Made by a program: the position numbers and the translations under genes. The notes under the pieces are model-generated. The model had not been told where the DNA came from, made no database searches, and worked only from the letters and a program-made list of their open reading frames with translations. Positions 14,650 through 21,862 of a stretch of DNA of 29,247 bases are shown piece by piece (the first letter of the stretch is position 1; every line of letters begins with the position of its first letter). This DNA comes from Bdellovibrionaceae bacterium UBA2316 (lineage in GTDB: Bacteria > Bdellovibrionota > Bdellovibrionia > Bdellovibrionales > Bdellovibrionaceae), in NCBI GenBank assembly GCA_002345205.1, contig DDVI01000109.1, forward strand, positions 1 to 29,247, given 5' to 3'.

Positions 14650-15948
14650 TTAAAACTGTGGGCTAAATTCTAAAGTAAAAATAACCCCGCCGTCGGGGCT
14701 ATTTTTCACAGAAATTTTGCCATTTTGAAGCTCAGCATAAGTCTTAACGATGGATAGTCCCAAGCCAAAACCATCTGGGTTCGTTTGCTGCCGCGATTGT
14801 GAGCTGCGGAAGAACGGATCAAAGATATAGGGCAGTTCGTCGTTAGGGATACCAGGGCCATTGTCCTGTGCCGAGATAAACAGGTTTCGATCTTGAATGG
14901 TATAACCAAAAACAATGCGTACCGGTTTGGTTGTTGTGTATTTGATTGAGTTTTCGATCAGATTTTTAAGTATAACTTCCATCAATGTGGGATCAAGTGG
15001 CCACTGTGTGCCAGGTACACCTATAACCGTGATTTCAACATCCGTGGATTGGTAATAGCCCTGCAAATTTTTGAGTAACTCTGGGACGTTCACTTTTTGA
15101 GTAATGGTTTTTGTTTTTTGAACACGATAGGATTCTAGTAAATCATGAATTAGGCGATTCATAATCTGTGAATCTTTTTTAAGAGACTCTTTTAATTTTG
15201 AGTCATCTAATAAATCAATAGCGACTCCCATACGAGTCAATGGGCTGCGCAGTTCATGACTAACATCCCTGAGCAGGCGATCTTTGGATAGGATAAATCG
15301 TTCCAGTTGATCAGCAATGTGATTGAATCGATCTGTAATATTAGAAAACCCATTTCGGTAACGATCACTCAAACGGTATTTAATATTGCCACCAGCGATT
15401 TGTTCAATTCCGTGAAGCATAACGCGAATCGGTTTCATGAAGAAATGTACAGACATAAATGTCATGGCAAAAATAACAAAAAGAAAACCGATAATACCGA
15501 TGAAGGTCATCTGGAAACCTTTCGGTAAATCACGAGCTTTAATCATCCATGCGACTCTGGGGATAGAGCCCTCGTTAATGGCATAGAAATACCCTTTGTG
15601 GCGACCTAAGGTGTAACGTGGGAATAGTTCCTCGACTTCCGGTTTCAATTCATTTAGGCCGGGAAGTTCTGTTTGTGGATTGATATCCTGCTGCGCATAT
15701 ACGCCTAGGTTTTCACTGAGCTCGGTTAATTTCTGCGTCGAAAAATCAGGAGCCACGCTGTTGTTTAGTGCAGTTAAGTAAAACCCTAAGTTTTTTTCAA
15801 CGACACTATGTAAACCACCGGCCGGGCGAAACGATTTCATTAATAAAAATACTAGCCCAGCAGACACGATGGCCGTGATTAGGAAGGAAAAAAACAAACG
15901 AATAAATAAGGCGGCCGGACCGCGTTTAGCTCTGCGTTTCCAATTCAT
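14650..15948 (-). CDS. CpxA-like sensor histidine kinase
   Basis: A membrane sensor kinase of 432 residues. The first span is about 13-35 (ALFIRLFFSFLITAIVSAGLV), then a periplasmic loop of about 100 residues, a second span at about 145-165 (GIIGFLFVIFAMTFMSVHFFM) and a HAMP domain (PIRVMLHGIEQIAGGNIKYRL). HisKA follows with phospho-accepting His231 (DVSHELRSPLTRM), and HATPase_c with NLIENSIKY, DNGPGIP and GFGLGLSIV. The motif order and the RSPLTR box are those of CpxA-type kinases. I start at ATG 15948, with GGAGG just upstream; it overlaps the regulator stop as ATGA, so the two are coupled. A longer in-frame start at 15990 would run back into the regulator gene without a ribosome binding site. 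Confidence 0.92.
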   Translation of the reverse strand: MNWKRRAKRGPAALFIRLFFSFLITAIVSAGLVFLLMKSFRPAGGLHSVVEKNLGFYLTALNNSVAPDFSTQKLTELSENLGVYAQQDINPQTELPGLNELKPEVEELFPRYTLGRHKGYFYAINEGSIPRVAWMIKARDLPKGFQMTFIGIIGFLFVIFAMTFMSVHFFMKPIRVMLHGIEQIAGGNIKYRLSDRYRNGFSNITDRFNHIADQLERFILSKDRLLRDVSHELRSPLTRMGVAIDLLDDSKLKESLKKDSQIMNRLIHDLLESYRVQKTKTITQKVNVPELLKNLQGYYQSTDVEITVIGVPGTQWPLDPTLMEVILKNLIENSIKYTTTKPVRIVFGYTIQDRNLFISAQDNGPGIPNDELPYIFDPFFRSSQSRQQTNPDGFGLGLSIVKTYAELQNGKISVKNSPDGGVIFTLEFSPQF

Positions 15949-16634
15949 ACTTCCTCCACGGTTCCAAGAAAGCAATAGCCATCGCCCCAAACTGTTTTCA
16001 GGTATTTAGGGGCTTTGGCTGAATCACCCAGTTTATTGCGTAAACGACTAATGGCTACATCCAGGCTGCGACTGATGGCTTCCCAATCGATACCTTTGAG
16101 TTCGTCCATAATTCGGTCGCGTGATAAAGTGACTCCAGGATTCAGCATAAATAATTTCAAAATTTCATATTCGTACGAACTTAAATTCAAATCTTCCCCC
16201 GCTAATTTAGCTGAACGATTTACGACATCCAGTTCCAGTTGCTGGGACTTTAATTTAAAATTATTTTTCGATGTCCTTCGCGCTAGTCCTTTAACTCGGG
16301 CGACTAATTCGCGCGGTTCAAATGGCTTAGGTAAATAATCTTCTGCGCCAAGTTCAAGTCCTAATACACGATCCATGACTTCGCCTCGAGCGGTCAGCAT
16401 AATGACAGGAGTTTGGTGACTGACGCGAATTTTTTTGAAGGTTTCAAAACCATCCATTTCCGGTAACATGATATCAAGGATGATCACTTCAAATTTTTTG
16501 TTTTTAAGTAAAGCGAAAGCGTCGCTCGGCTTAATAGCCTGAGTCAGTGCTAAACCATATTTAGCAAAATAGTCTTTTAAAAGATCACCCAAATGAGCGT
16601 CGTCATCTATCATTAAAACGGAAATGGCATCCAT
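15945..16634 (-). CDS. OmpR/CpxR-family response regulator
   Basis: Residues 1-120 form a receiver domain with acidic IDDD at 9-12, phospho-accepting Asp54 in ILDIMLPEMDG, Thr in MLTARG and Lys in LPKPFEP. Residues about 130-229 form an OmpR-type winged helix (LDVVNRSAKLAGEDLNLSSY, then RSLDVAISRLRNKLGD). It is coupled to the kinase by a 4-base overlap. The Spy/CpxP-like gene on the opposite side of the promoter region makes a Cpx-like envelope-stress circuit likely. A tandem repeat at 16674-16690 overlaps its promoter and is a good candidate for its own binding site. Confidence 0.93.
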   Translation of the reverse strand: MDAISVLMIDDDAHLGDLLKDYFAKYGLALTQAIKPSDAFALLKNKKFEVIILDIMLPEMDGFETFKKIRVSHQTPVIMLTARGEVMDRVLGLELGAEDYLPKPFEPRELVARVKGLARRTSKNNFKLKSQQLELDVVNRSAKLAGEDLNLSSYEYEILKLFMLNPGVTLSRDRIMDELKGIDWEAISRSLDVAISRLRNKLGDSAKAPKYLKTVWGDGYCFLGTVEEV

Positions 16635-16652
16635 AGAGTTAGTATAGTCGAT

Positions 16653-16680
16653 TTTATATAAAATGGGAGAGTTGTTACAA
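16653..16680 (-). promoter_or_regulatory. Promoter of the CpxRA-like pair
   Basis: On the minus strand TTGTAA (16680-16675) and TATAAA (16658-16653) are separated by 16 bases, about 20 bases before the regulator ATG. The -35 element lies inside one unit of the direct repeat at 16674-16690. Confidence 0.5.
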
Positions 16681-16690
16681 TTAGTTACAA
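16674..16690. promoter_or_regulatory. Tandem GTTACAA repeat, candidate CpxR-like box
   Basis: GTTACAA at 16674-16680 and 16684-16690 are exact direct repeats with a 10-bp period. Read on the minus strand this is GTAAC-N5-GTAAC, close to the known CpxR box GTAAA-N5-GTAAA. OmpR-family dimers bind such head-to-tail half sites. It lies between the two divergent genes, so it could control both. Confidence 0.55.
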
Positions 16691-16720
16691 TTTTTAATCA
16701 TTCAGAAACCCTTTCTATTC

Positions 16721-16744
16721 TGAACTCAGTTAATCTTGAGTTCA
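16721..16744. promoter_or_regulatory. Perfect dyad overlapping the Spy-like gene promoter
   Basis: TGAACTCA and TGAGTTCA are a perfect 8-bp inverted repeat around 8 bases. The right arm overlaps the -35 element (TTGAGT) of the promoter of the lipoprotein gene at 16791, as expected for an operator of a dimeric regulator. Confidence 0.45.
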
Positions 16745-16763
16745 AGACGGGTACTTGTAAAAT
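16736..16763 (+). promoter_or_regulatory. Promoter of the Spy/CpxP-like gene
   Basis: TTGAGT (16736-16741) and TAAAAT (16758-16763) are separated by 16 bases, with the start codon 28 bases further on and GGAG 6 bases before it. Confidence 0.5.
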
Positions 16764-16790
16764 AAAAGACCCTTATCAAAGGAGATAAAT

Positions 16791-17225
16791 ATGTTTGGAA
16801 GAGGATTTAAAAAGAGACGTATGGTTGGAGTTGCAATCGCTTTAATCGGCATGGGTGCTTTGTCTGCGTGCCACTCACGCACCCCAGAGGCACGAATCGA
16901 TCATGTCGCTTCAAAGGTTGCGAGTAAACTAGACTTTACGGCCGAGCAAAAAATTTTACTTGATGACATCGCCGCTGAAATTAAAAAAGATTTCCAGTCA
17001 GAAAAAGAAGTCCGACTTTCGATGAGGAATGAATTCAAAACGTGGATCACAAGTTCTGAATTAGATAAAGCGAAAGTAAAGGAAACAATCAAATCCAAAA
17101 TGGATCGCATGGAAGGGCGAGTTGACAAATACTTGGACAAAGTGGCGGCTCTTCACAAAACACTAAATGCCGAACAGAAGGAAGAGCTTATTGGTTTCTT
17201 GGATAAATTTGGTCCAAAAGATTAA
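16791..17225 (+). CDS. Spy/CpxP-like periplasmic lipoprotein
   Basis: A short basic start is followed by a hydrophobic stretch and lipobox ALSA-Cys27, so it should be a lipoprotein. The mature part (about 115 residues) is almost entirely helical and charged and carries two LTxxQ-like motifs, FTAEQK (about 49) and LNAEQK near the end. This is the layout of Spy and CpxP, small helical periplasmic chaperones or Cpx inhibitors; these are normally soluble, so the lipid anchor is a difference. It lies divergent from the CpxRA-like pair, as cpxP does in enterobacteria, and probably belongs to its regulon. AAAGGAG precedes the ATG. Confidence 0.75.
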   Translation: MFGRGFKKRRMVGVAIALIGMGALSACHSRTPEARIDHVASKVASKLDFTAEQKILLDDIAAEIKKDFQSEKEVRLSMRNEFKTWITSSELDKAKVKETIKSKMDRMEGRVDKYLDKVAALHKTLNAEQKEELIGFLDKFGPKD

Positions 17226-17236
17226 TATCATCATAA

Positions 17237-17262
17237 GCGAGAGCGTTTTAACGCGCTCTCGC
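17237..17262 (+). terminator. Terminator of the Spy-like gene
   Basis: GCGAGAGCG and CGCTCTCGC form a perfect 9-bp GC-rich stem with an 8-base loop, 11 bases after the stop and followed by a T-rich stretch (17268-17275). It also ends close to the small minus-strand lipoprotein gene. Confidence 0.75.
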
Positions 17263-17278
17263 CTGACTTTTGTTTAAA

Positions 17279-17434
17279 TTAAAGTTTTTTGTAGAGACTA
17301 GCTAATGTCGTAATATGCTCACGACTGTTCGTTACTACGCTGTGGGTATTGAAAAACTGTTCGCACGAGCTCATTGCAACAATCATCATAAGAGCCAAAA
17401 TACCATCGCAGATTAGGATTTTCCCGGTTCTCAT
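17279..17434 (-). CDS. 51-residue small lipoprotein
   Basis: The frame runs from ATG 17434 to TAA 17279. It starts MRTGKILICDG, continues as a hydrophobic stretch ILALMMIVA and reaches a lipobox-like MSS-Cys24, then EQFFNTHSVV and a polar tail ending in LYKKL. GGAG lies 6 bases before the ATG, inside the end of the hemerythrin gene, and the ATG comes 2 bases after that gene's stop, so the two are almost certainly co-translated. I recognise no family; the size recalls small entericidin-like or envelope-stress lipoproteins. Its expression should follow the sigma-54 promoter at 17967. Confidence 0.65.
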   Translation of the reverse strand: MRTGKILICDGILALMMIVAMSSCEQFFNTHSVVTNSREHITTLASLYKKL

Positions 17435-17436
17435 GA

Positions 17437-17937
17437 TCAGCTCCAGCGAGGAGTTTCTGATCGGTACTCCTCATCGTAACTGAAAGTGTCCGAATCTTGA
17501 TAGTGAGATTCAAATCGTAAACATAGTTCTGCGTCTCTATCAGAATCTAAGTAACGTTTTAAGTACGGGAATACTTCGGTTTCTTCTTCATCCAGGTGTT
17601 GGCTAACAATTTCGGCCAAAACTTTAGCACTAGCTGACCATTCTTGGTTGATTAAATTTTCAGATAACATATCGTCAATTAGCTGATCGACGATCGCATG
17701 TTTTGTTTGACCTTCGTAGGCCATGAAGTTCAAGTTTTCATCATCTAGAGATTTCATGAAACTATACACAACTTTTTCTTCTCGTTGAGTGTGAGAAATC
17801 AATAGGGGCAGAAAGCGACCAAAGCAAAGTTGACGATCTAACTGAGAAATGTCCGTTTCTTTCAGTAAGTTCAGTTCTGCTCTTAATTTTTTATGATCTG
17901 CTTTTAATGCCTCTACGAGCTGTGATGAGAAAAACAT
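17437..17937 (-). CDS. Hemerythrin HHE-domain protein
   Basis: A four-helix cytosolic protein of 166 residues with the di-iron ligand pattern of bacterial hemerythrins: His15 (KADHKK), His49 and Glu53 (LISHTQREEK), His80 (QTKHAIVD), and His114 with Glu118 (SQHLDEEETEVFP). Such proteins bind O2 or sense or scavenge O2, NO or peroxide. A strong ribosome binding site (GGAGG, 4 bases before the ATG) and a sigma-54 promoter about 30 bases upstream set its expression. The small lipoprotein gene follows after 2 bases. It sits near dps and a Cpx-like system, suggesting an oxidative or nitrosative stress role. Confidence 0.9.
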   Translation of the reverse strand: MFFSSQLVEALKADHKKLRAELNLLKETDISQLDRQLCFGRFLPLLISHTQREEKVVYSFMKSLDDENLNFMAYEGQTKHAIVDQLIDDMLSENLINQEWSASAKVLAEIVSQHLDEEETEVFPYLKRYLDSDRDAELCLRFESHYQDSDTFSYDEEYRSETPRWS

Positions 17938-17966
17938 AAAACCTCCATTATGTTGAATTAATGTAA

Positions 17967-17982
17967 TGCAATGGCAAGGCCA
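17967..17982 (-). promoter_or_regulatory. Sigma-54 promoter of the hemerythrin operon
   Basis: On the minus strand TGGCCT-N5-TTGCA matches TGGCAC-N5-TTGCW in 9 of 11 positions, with the essential GG and GC exactly 10 bases apart. The predicted transcript start (about 17957) is about 20 bases before the hemerythrin ATG and leaves room for the GGAGG site. Confidence 0.65.
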
Positions 17983-18066
17983 CTTTGTTAAAGAAAGGAG
18001 CTGGTAGACGCATGATTAGTTTACCTATTTTTCGCCACACATTAAGGAATTTTGCCCCAGATTTTT

Positions 18067-18085
18067 AAGATTTTTTAATAATCTT
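18067..18085. repeat. AT-rich dyad upstream of the membrane hybrid kinase
   Basis: AAGATT-N7-AATCTT is a perfect inverted repeat in the gap between the divergent hemerythrin and kinase genes, with another AGATT half site 3 bases further on. It could be an operator; there is no T-run to make it a terminator. Confidence 0.3.
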
Positions 18086-18145
18086 GCGAGATTGAAAATC
18101 ATTGTTTTACCCTAGAACTATAAGCATTAGATATTAAGGATTTTT

Positions 18146-21076
18146 ATTAAAATAGTTTGGAATAGACTTTTTATTTTATATGACCGCATCAGTAAATGGT
18201 GGCAAAATTTATCTGTTACTAAAAAGCTGTACGGTATTGTTGGCGTAATGGCTTTGTTAATTGCCAGTGAGGTATTGACGTTGATGTTTGCCATGTCGAC
18301 GTTGTCATCTGTCCGTGCATTTGTGGCGGGTGAAGGATTATGGACAAAAGCTCAAAAGGATGCGATTCACCGTCTGTACCAATACGCTTTTAGCGGTGAT
18401 CCTCAACAGTACGAAAACTTTAAAAAAAATCTAATCATCAACGATGGCGATCACAGGGCTTTGATTGAACTATCTAAAGGAAATGAGTTTGATCGTGAGA
18501 TCGTACGTCAAGGTCTTTTAATGGGAGGCAATCATCCCAAAGATATCGATGGGATGATTGATCTTCTGACAAAGTTTTATTGGATTAGCTATATCAGGGA
18601 GGCCATCACGGCGTGGTCCAACGGAGATCGCCTGCTAGCTGAACTTCGTACAACGGCAGAAGATCTGCATGTCGCCATTCAAAAAAAGCGTCCACGTAGT
18701 CAGGCCCAAATTTTAAAAAAAATCGCCCGTATTAATAACGACTTAACCATTGAAGAAATTAGTTTTTCTAAAGCTTTGGGTGAGGGGTCGCGTTGGTTAG
18801 AAAATTTGTTGTTAACTGTTTTACTTTTACTTGTGGCCACTATTGAAGGCACTGGAATCTATTTAACATATCGATTCAGTCGAAATCTGAGTACGACACT
18901 GAAAACATTAGCAGATACGGCTCATGAAGTGGGAAAAGGTAATTTTTCTAAAACCGCACCTGTGAATTCTAAAGACGAGCTTGGTCAGTTAGCGATGGCA
19001 TTAAATTCGATGGCTGCAGCCCTACAAGAAAACGCAGGAAAACGTCGCCAAAGCGAAGAAGTGTTGCGTAAAAGTGAAGAAAAATTTCGGTTGCTAGTCG
19101 AAGCCGTAAATGAGTATGCCATCTATATGCTGGATAGAAATGGGATAGTGACCACATGGAATTCAGGAGCACAGAATATTAAGGGTTACACATCGGACGA
19201 AATTTTAGGAAGACATTTTTCTGCTTTTTACACAAAAGAAGAGCTAGCGGCCCATCAGCCAGAAATAGATTTGGCTCGCGCGCAAACTAATGGTCGCTAT
19301 GAACATGAAAGCATTCGGCAACGCAAGGATGGCTCTCGGTTCTGGGCAAGTATAGTAATGACGGCGTTGTATGATGGCAAAGGGCAGTTAACCGGTTTTT
19401 CTAAAGTGACTCGAGACATTACAGAACGCAAAGAAGCAGAAAATAGTTTGCGCACGCTCAACGTAAATTTGGAACGTCGTTTTGAATCTCGCACACAAGA
19501 ACTCCAAGAACGTGAATATCAAATGCGAATATTGACGAATGCACTTCCTGTTGTCATTGCTCAAGTGGATGTTGAAGAGCGTTTCATTTTTACGAATGAA
19601 AAGTTTGTTCGTTGGGTAAATGCCGGAAGTCGTTCCGTCATTGGTCGTTCATTTAAAGACGTACTTAGCCACGAACGTTATCAGGTATTCACTGGTTTTA
19701 TAGAAAAAGTTTTAAGAGGCCACACGGTTTCCTTTGAGCATTTTGAACGGCACAATGATGTCCAAGTCGATACTGTGTATAACATGACGTTTGTTCCTGA
19801 GACCGATGGCGCTGGAAACGTTACGAGTTTTATCTTAGTGGCCAACGACGTTACAAAATATAAAGAAATTGAGTCAGAATTAAAACAAGCCAAAGAGCAA
19901 GCTGATGAGGCAAGTTCGACAAAAAGTGCATTCCTAGCGAACATGAGTCATGAAATCCGCACGCCACTAGGCGCAATTTTAAGTTTCTCTGAATTGCTCC
20001 TAGGGCAAGAATTAAATCAGGACGAAAGAGTTCGCGGTGCCGAAATTATCAAGCGAAATGGCTATCTATTGTCGAATATTATTAATGATATTTTGGATTT
20101 ATCTAAAGTGGAGGCAGGTAAACTAGATATTGAACGTATTGCCGTTCATTTTGATGAAGTGGTGAGTGAAATAAAATCATTGCTTAATTTGAAAGCGACT
20201 GAAAAAGGCATACAATTAACGGTAACGGCAGAAGGTGCGATCCCGGATATCATTGTCACAGATCCGCTGCGCTTACGCCAAATTTTATTAAATATTGTGG
20301 GCAATGCCATTAAATTTACTCAAAGAGGTTCTGTCGATATCAAAATTAGTTTAGTTTCTGAGAATGGAAATGCACCACAGTTACGTTTTTTGGTGAGAGA
20401 CACAGGTAAAGGGATTCAACCAAATCATGCCCGAAAGTTATTTGAACCATTCTCGCAAGAGGATGTGTCGACGACGCGCAAATATGGGGGTACGGGTTTA
20501 GGCCTAGTATTATCAAAAAAATTGGCAAATAGTTTGGGCGGCGATGTAACACTGGTATCAAGTTCTCCCGGTGGAGGAAGCACTTTTAGTGTGACGATAG
20601 ATCCTGGGGATCTAAAGAAAATCCTGTTTCAAAACTTCGAAACTAAACCAGTAGAAACGCCTCGAAACGCGGACATGGCTTTTGACTTTTCAGATAGTAA
20701 ATTACTTATCGTAGATGACAGTTTAGATAATCAACTCATCGTTAGTCATCTTTTGCGTAAAACGGGTGTGCATATTGATACGGCAAATAACGGACGTGAA
20801 TGTGTAGAAAAAGCCTTATTGAATCATTACGATTTAATTTTAATGGATCTTCAAATGCCAGTATTAGATGGATACGGTGCTGTTTTAGAATTAAAGAAGA
20901 TGGGGTATACAAAACCTGTTATTGCTTTAACGGCTCATGCGATGAAAGAAGAACGTGTTCGTTGTTTAGAGAGCGGTTTTGCGGATCACCTAAGTAAGCC
21001 TGTAGATCGACAGCTATTAATAAAAGTTATAGCTCAACATACTCAAAATCGCGGCGCGATAAGCGCCACGTTATAG
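18146..21076 (+). CDS. Membrane hybrid histidine kinase (sensor-HAMP-PAS-PAS-HisKA-HATPase-REC)
   Basis: The first ATG in frame is 18248 (942 residues; numbering here), but nothing resembling a ribosome binding site precedes it. The frame is open back to 18131, and the upstream codons read SKWWQNLSVTKKLYGIVGVM, typical of the N-termini of such kinases. AAGGA at 18136-18140 followed 5 bases later by ATT (18146) makes an ATT start likely (34 more residues). Domains: first span just around the ATG, an extracytoplasmic helical sensor to about 185, second span (LLLTVLLLLVATIEGTGIYL), HAMP about 206-262, PAS about 280-390, PAS about 425-545, HisKA with His568 (NMSHEIRTP), HATPase_c (NIVGNAIKF, DTGKGI, GGTGLGL), and REC about 818-930 with Asp867. 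It probably feeds a multistep relay with the HPt and receivers of this cluster. Confidence 0.88.
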   Translation: MKIVWNRLFILYDRISKWWQNLSVTKKLYGIVGVMALLIASEVLTLMFAMSTLSSVRAFVAGEGLWTKAQKDAIHRLYQYAFSGDPQQYENFKKNLIINDGDHRALIELSKGNEFDREIVRQGLLMGGNHPKDIDGMIDLLTKFYWISYIREAITAWSNGDRLLAELRTTAEDLHVAIQKKRPRSQAQILKKIARINNDLTIEEISFSKALGEGSRWLENLLLTVLLLLVATIEGTGIYLTYRFSRNLSTTLKTLADTAHEVGKGNFSKTAPVNSKDELGQLAMALNSMAAALQENAGKRRQSEEVLRKSEEKFRLLVEAVNEYAIYMLDRNGIVTTWNSGAQNIKGYTSDEILGRHFSAFYTKEELAAHQPEIDLARAQTNGRYEHESIRQRKDGSRFWASIVMTALYDGKGQLTGFSKVTRDITERKEAENSLRTLNVNLERRFESRTQELQEREYQMRILTNALPVVIAQVDVEERFIFTNEKFVRWVNAGSRSVIGRSFKDVLSHERYQVFTGFIEKVLRGHTVSFEHFERHNDVQVDTVYNMTFVPETDGAGNVTSFILVANDVTKYKEIESELKQAKEQADEASSTKSAFLANMSHEIRTPLGAILSFSELLLGQELNQDERVRGAEIIKRNGYLLSNIINDILDLSKVEAGKLDIERIAVHFDEVVSEIKSLLNLKATEKGIQLTVTAEGAIPDIIVTDPLRLRQILLNIVGNAIKFTQRGSVDIKISLVSENGNAPQLRFLVRDTGKGIQPNHARKLFEPFSQEDVSTTRKYGGTGLGLVLSKKLANSLGGDVTLVSSSPGGGSTFSVTIDPGDLKKILFQNFETKPVETPRNADMAFDFSDSKLLIVDDSLDNQLIVSHLLRKTGVHIDTANNGRECVEKALLNHYDLILMDLQMPVLDGYGAVLELKKMGYTKPVIALTAHAMKEERVRCLESGFADHLSKPVDRQLLIKVIAQHTQNRGAISATL

Positions 21077-21127
21077 TAAAAATGCCCCCAAATTTTTATG
21101 TCTGATCATAAAATGACAAAACCTGAC

Positions 21128-21143
21128 TGGTACTTGGATTGCT
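21128..21143 (+). promoter_or_regulatory. Sigma-54 promoter of a receiver-domain gene
   Basis: TGGTAC-N5-TTGCT fits the -24/-12 consensus (TGGYAC-N5-TTGCW) at every fixed position, GG and GC 10 bases apart. The transcript would start near 21153 and have a leader of about 150 bases before the gene at 21302. Confidence 0.75.
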
Positions 21144-21231
21144 TCTTTTAAATAGTATCAACAGTTTAGCCCGCAGCTAAAATGAACATCGCGAATGGAT
21201 GGCGGTGATAAAAGCATATGGAGGGGCACAT

Positions 21232-21255
21232 ATGAACGATTTATATCGTCGCTAG
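21232..21255 (+). CDS. Possible 7-codon leader peptide
   Basis: ATG at 21232 opens a seven-residue frame (MNDLYRR) ending at TAG 21253. It is preceded by a very strong Shine-Dalgarno sequence (GGAGGGG, 5 bases upstream). It lies inside the long leader of the receiver gene at 21302. The strong site and the position suggest translation matters here, perhaps as a regulatory upstream frame; nothing shows that the peptide itself has a function. Confidence 0.3.
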   Translation: MNDLYRR

Positions 21256-21301
21256 AAAGGATGATTCTTTGGAAGTACTAGTTTTAGTAAGGGAGGACAA
21301 T

Positions 21302-21862
21302 ATGTCGATTATAAACTTTATACATAGGAGTCCGGAGTCACCGTCCGCATCACACGCACGATCGAACGAAAAGGCTCCATTGAATAAGACTCCCCAGCTT
21401 ATTAGTGAGGAAGTAAGCGGTGTGAACGACGAATTTAATCAATACATGGAATACTACATGGATATGATTAGAATGAAATCAAAAGGCTGCGTACTGATTG
21501 TCGAAGATGATGAATTTTGTCGTTTTATTATTGAAAATTCGGTGAAAGAATACAGTCGAGATATTAAAATCATTACAAGTGCATCCGTAAACGTTGCGCT
21601 CGAAATTTTAAAAGATAATCCGTGTGATCTGGTAATTGCCGATTACTATTTAGAAGGCGAGGGGAATGGACTCGATCTGTGTCACAAAATTGTGAGTCTC
21701 TATCCAAAAACAAAGTGTCTGATGATGTCGAGTATGAACTTTCCTCAGTACCAGAAAGTCGTCGCTAAAGCAGACACAAGTCCTGAATTTATGGAAAAAC
21801 CAATTAAACCGTCCCTAATTAAAAAATACTTAACGTCTTTTTTTGAAGACCTCTATTTTTAA
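21302..21862 (+). CDS. Stand-alone receiver (REC) protein with N-terminal extension
   Basis: At 186 residues, about 60 polar N-terminal residues are followed by a receiver domain: VEDDE at about 68-72, phospho-accepting Asp114 in VIADYYLEGEGNG, a Ser in MMSSM and Lys in MEKPIKP. No output domain follows, so it acts as a phosphate carrier or sink or by protein contact, like CheY or Spo0F. GGGAGG lies 5 bases before ATG 21302; a TTG at 21269 with AAAGGA upstream would add 11 residues. It is under its own sigma-54 promoter and ends in a 4-base overlap with the convergent hybrid kinase gene. Confidence 0.85.
   Translation: MSIINFIHRSPESPSASHARSNEKAPLNKTPQLISEEVSGVNDEFNQYMEYYMDMIRMKSKGCVLIVEDDEFCRFIIENSVKEYSRDIKIITSASVNVALEILKDNPCDLVIADYYLEGEGNGLDLCHKIVSLYPKTKCLMMSSMNFPQYQKVVAKADTSPEFMEKPIKPSLIKKYLTSFFEDLYF

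Noticed and set aside
15949..15990. Longer N-terminus of the CpxA-like kinase
   Set aside because: The extension overlaps the regulator gene and has no ribosome binding site, whereas ATG 15948 has GGAGG and the usual ATGA overlap.
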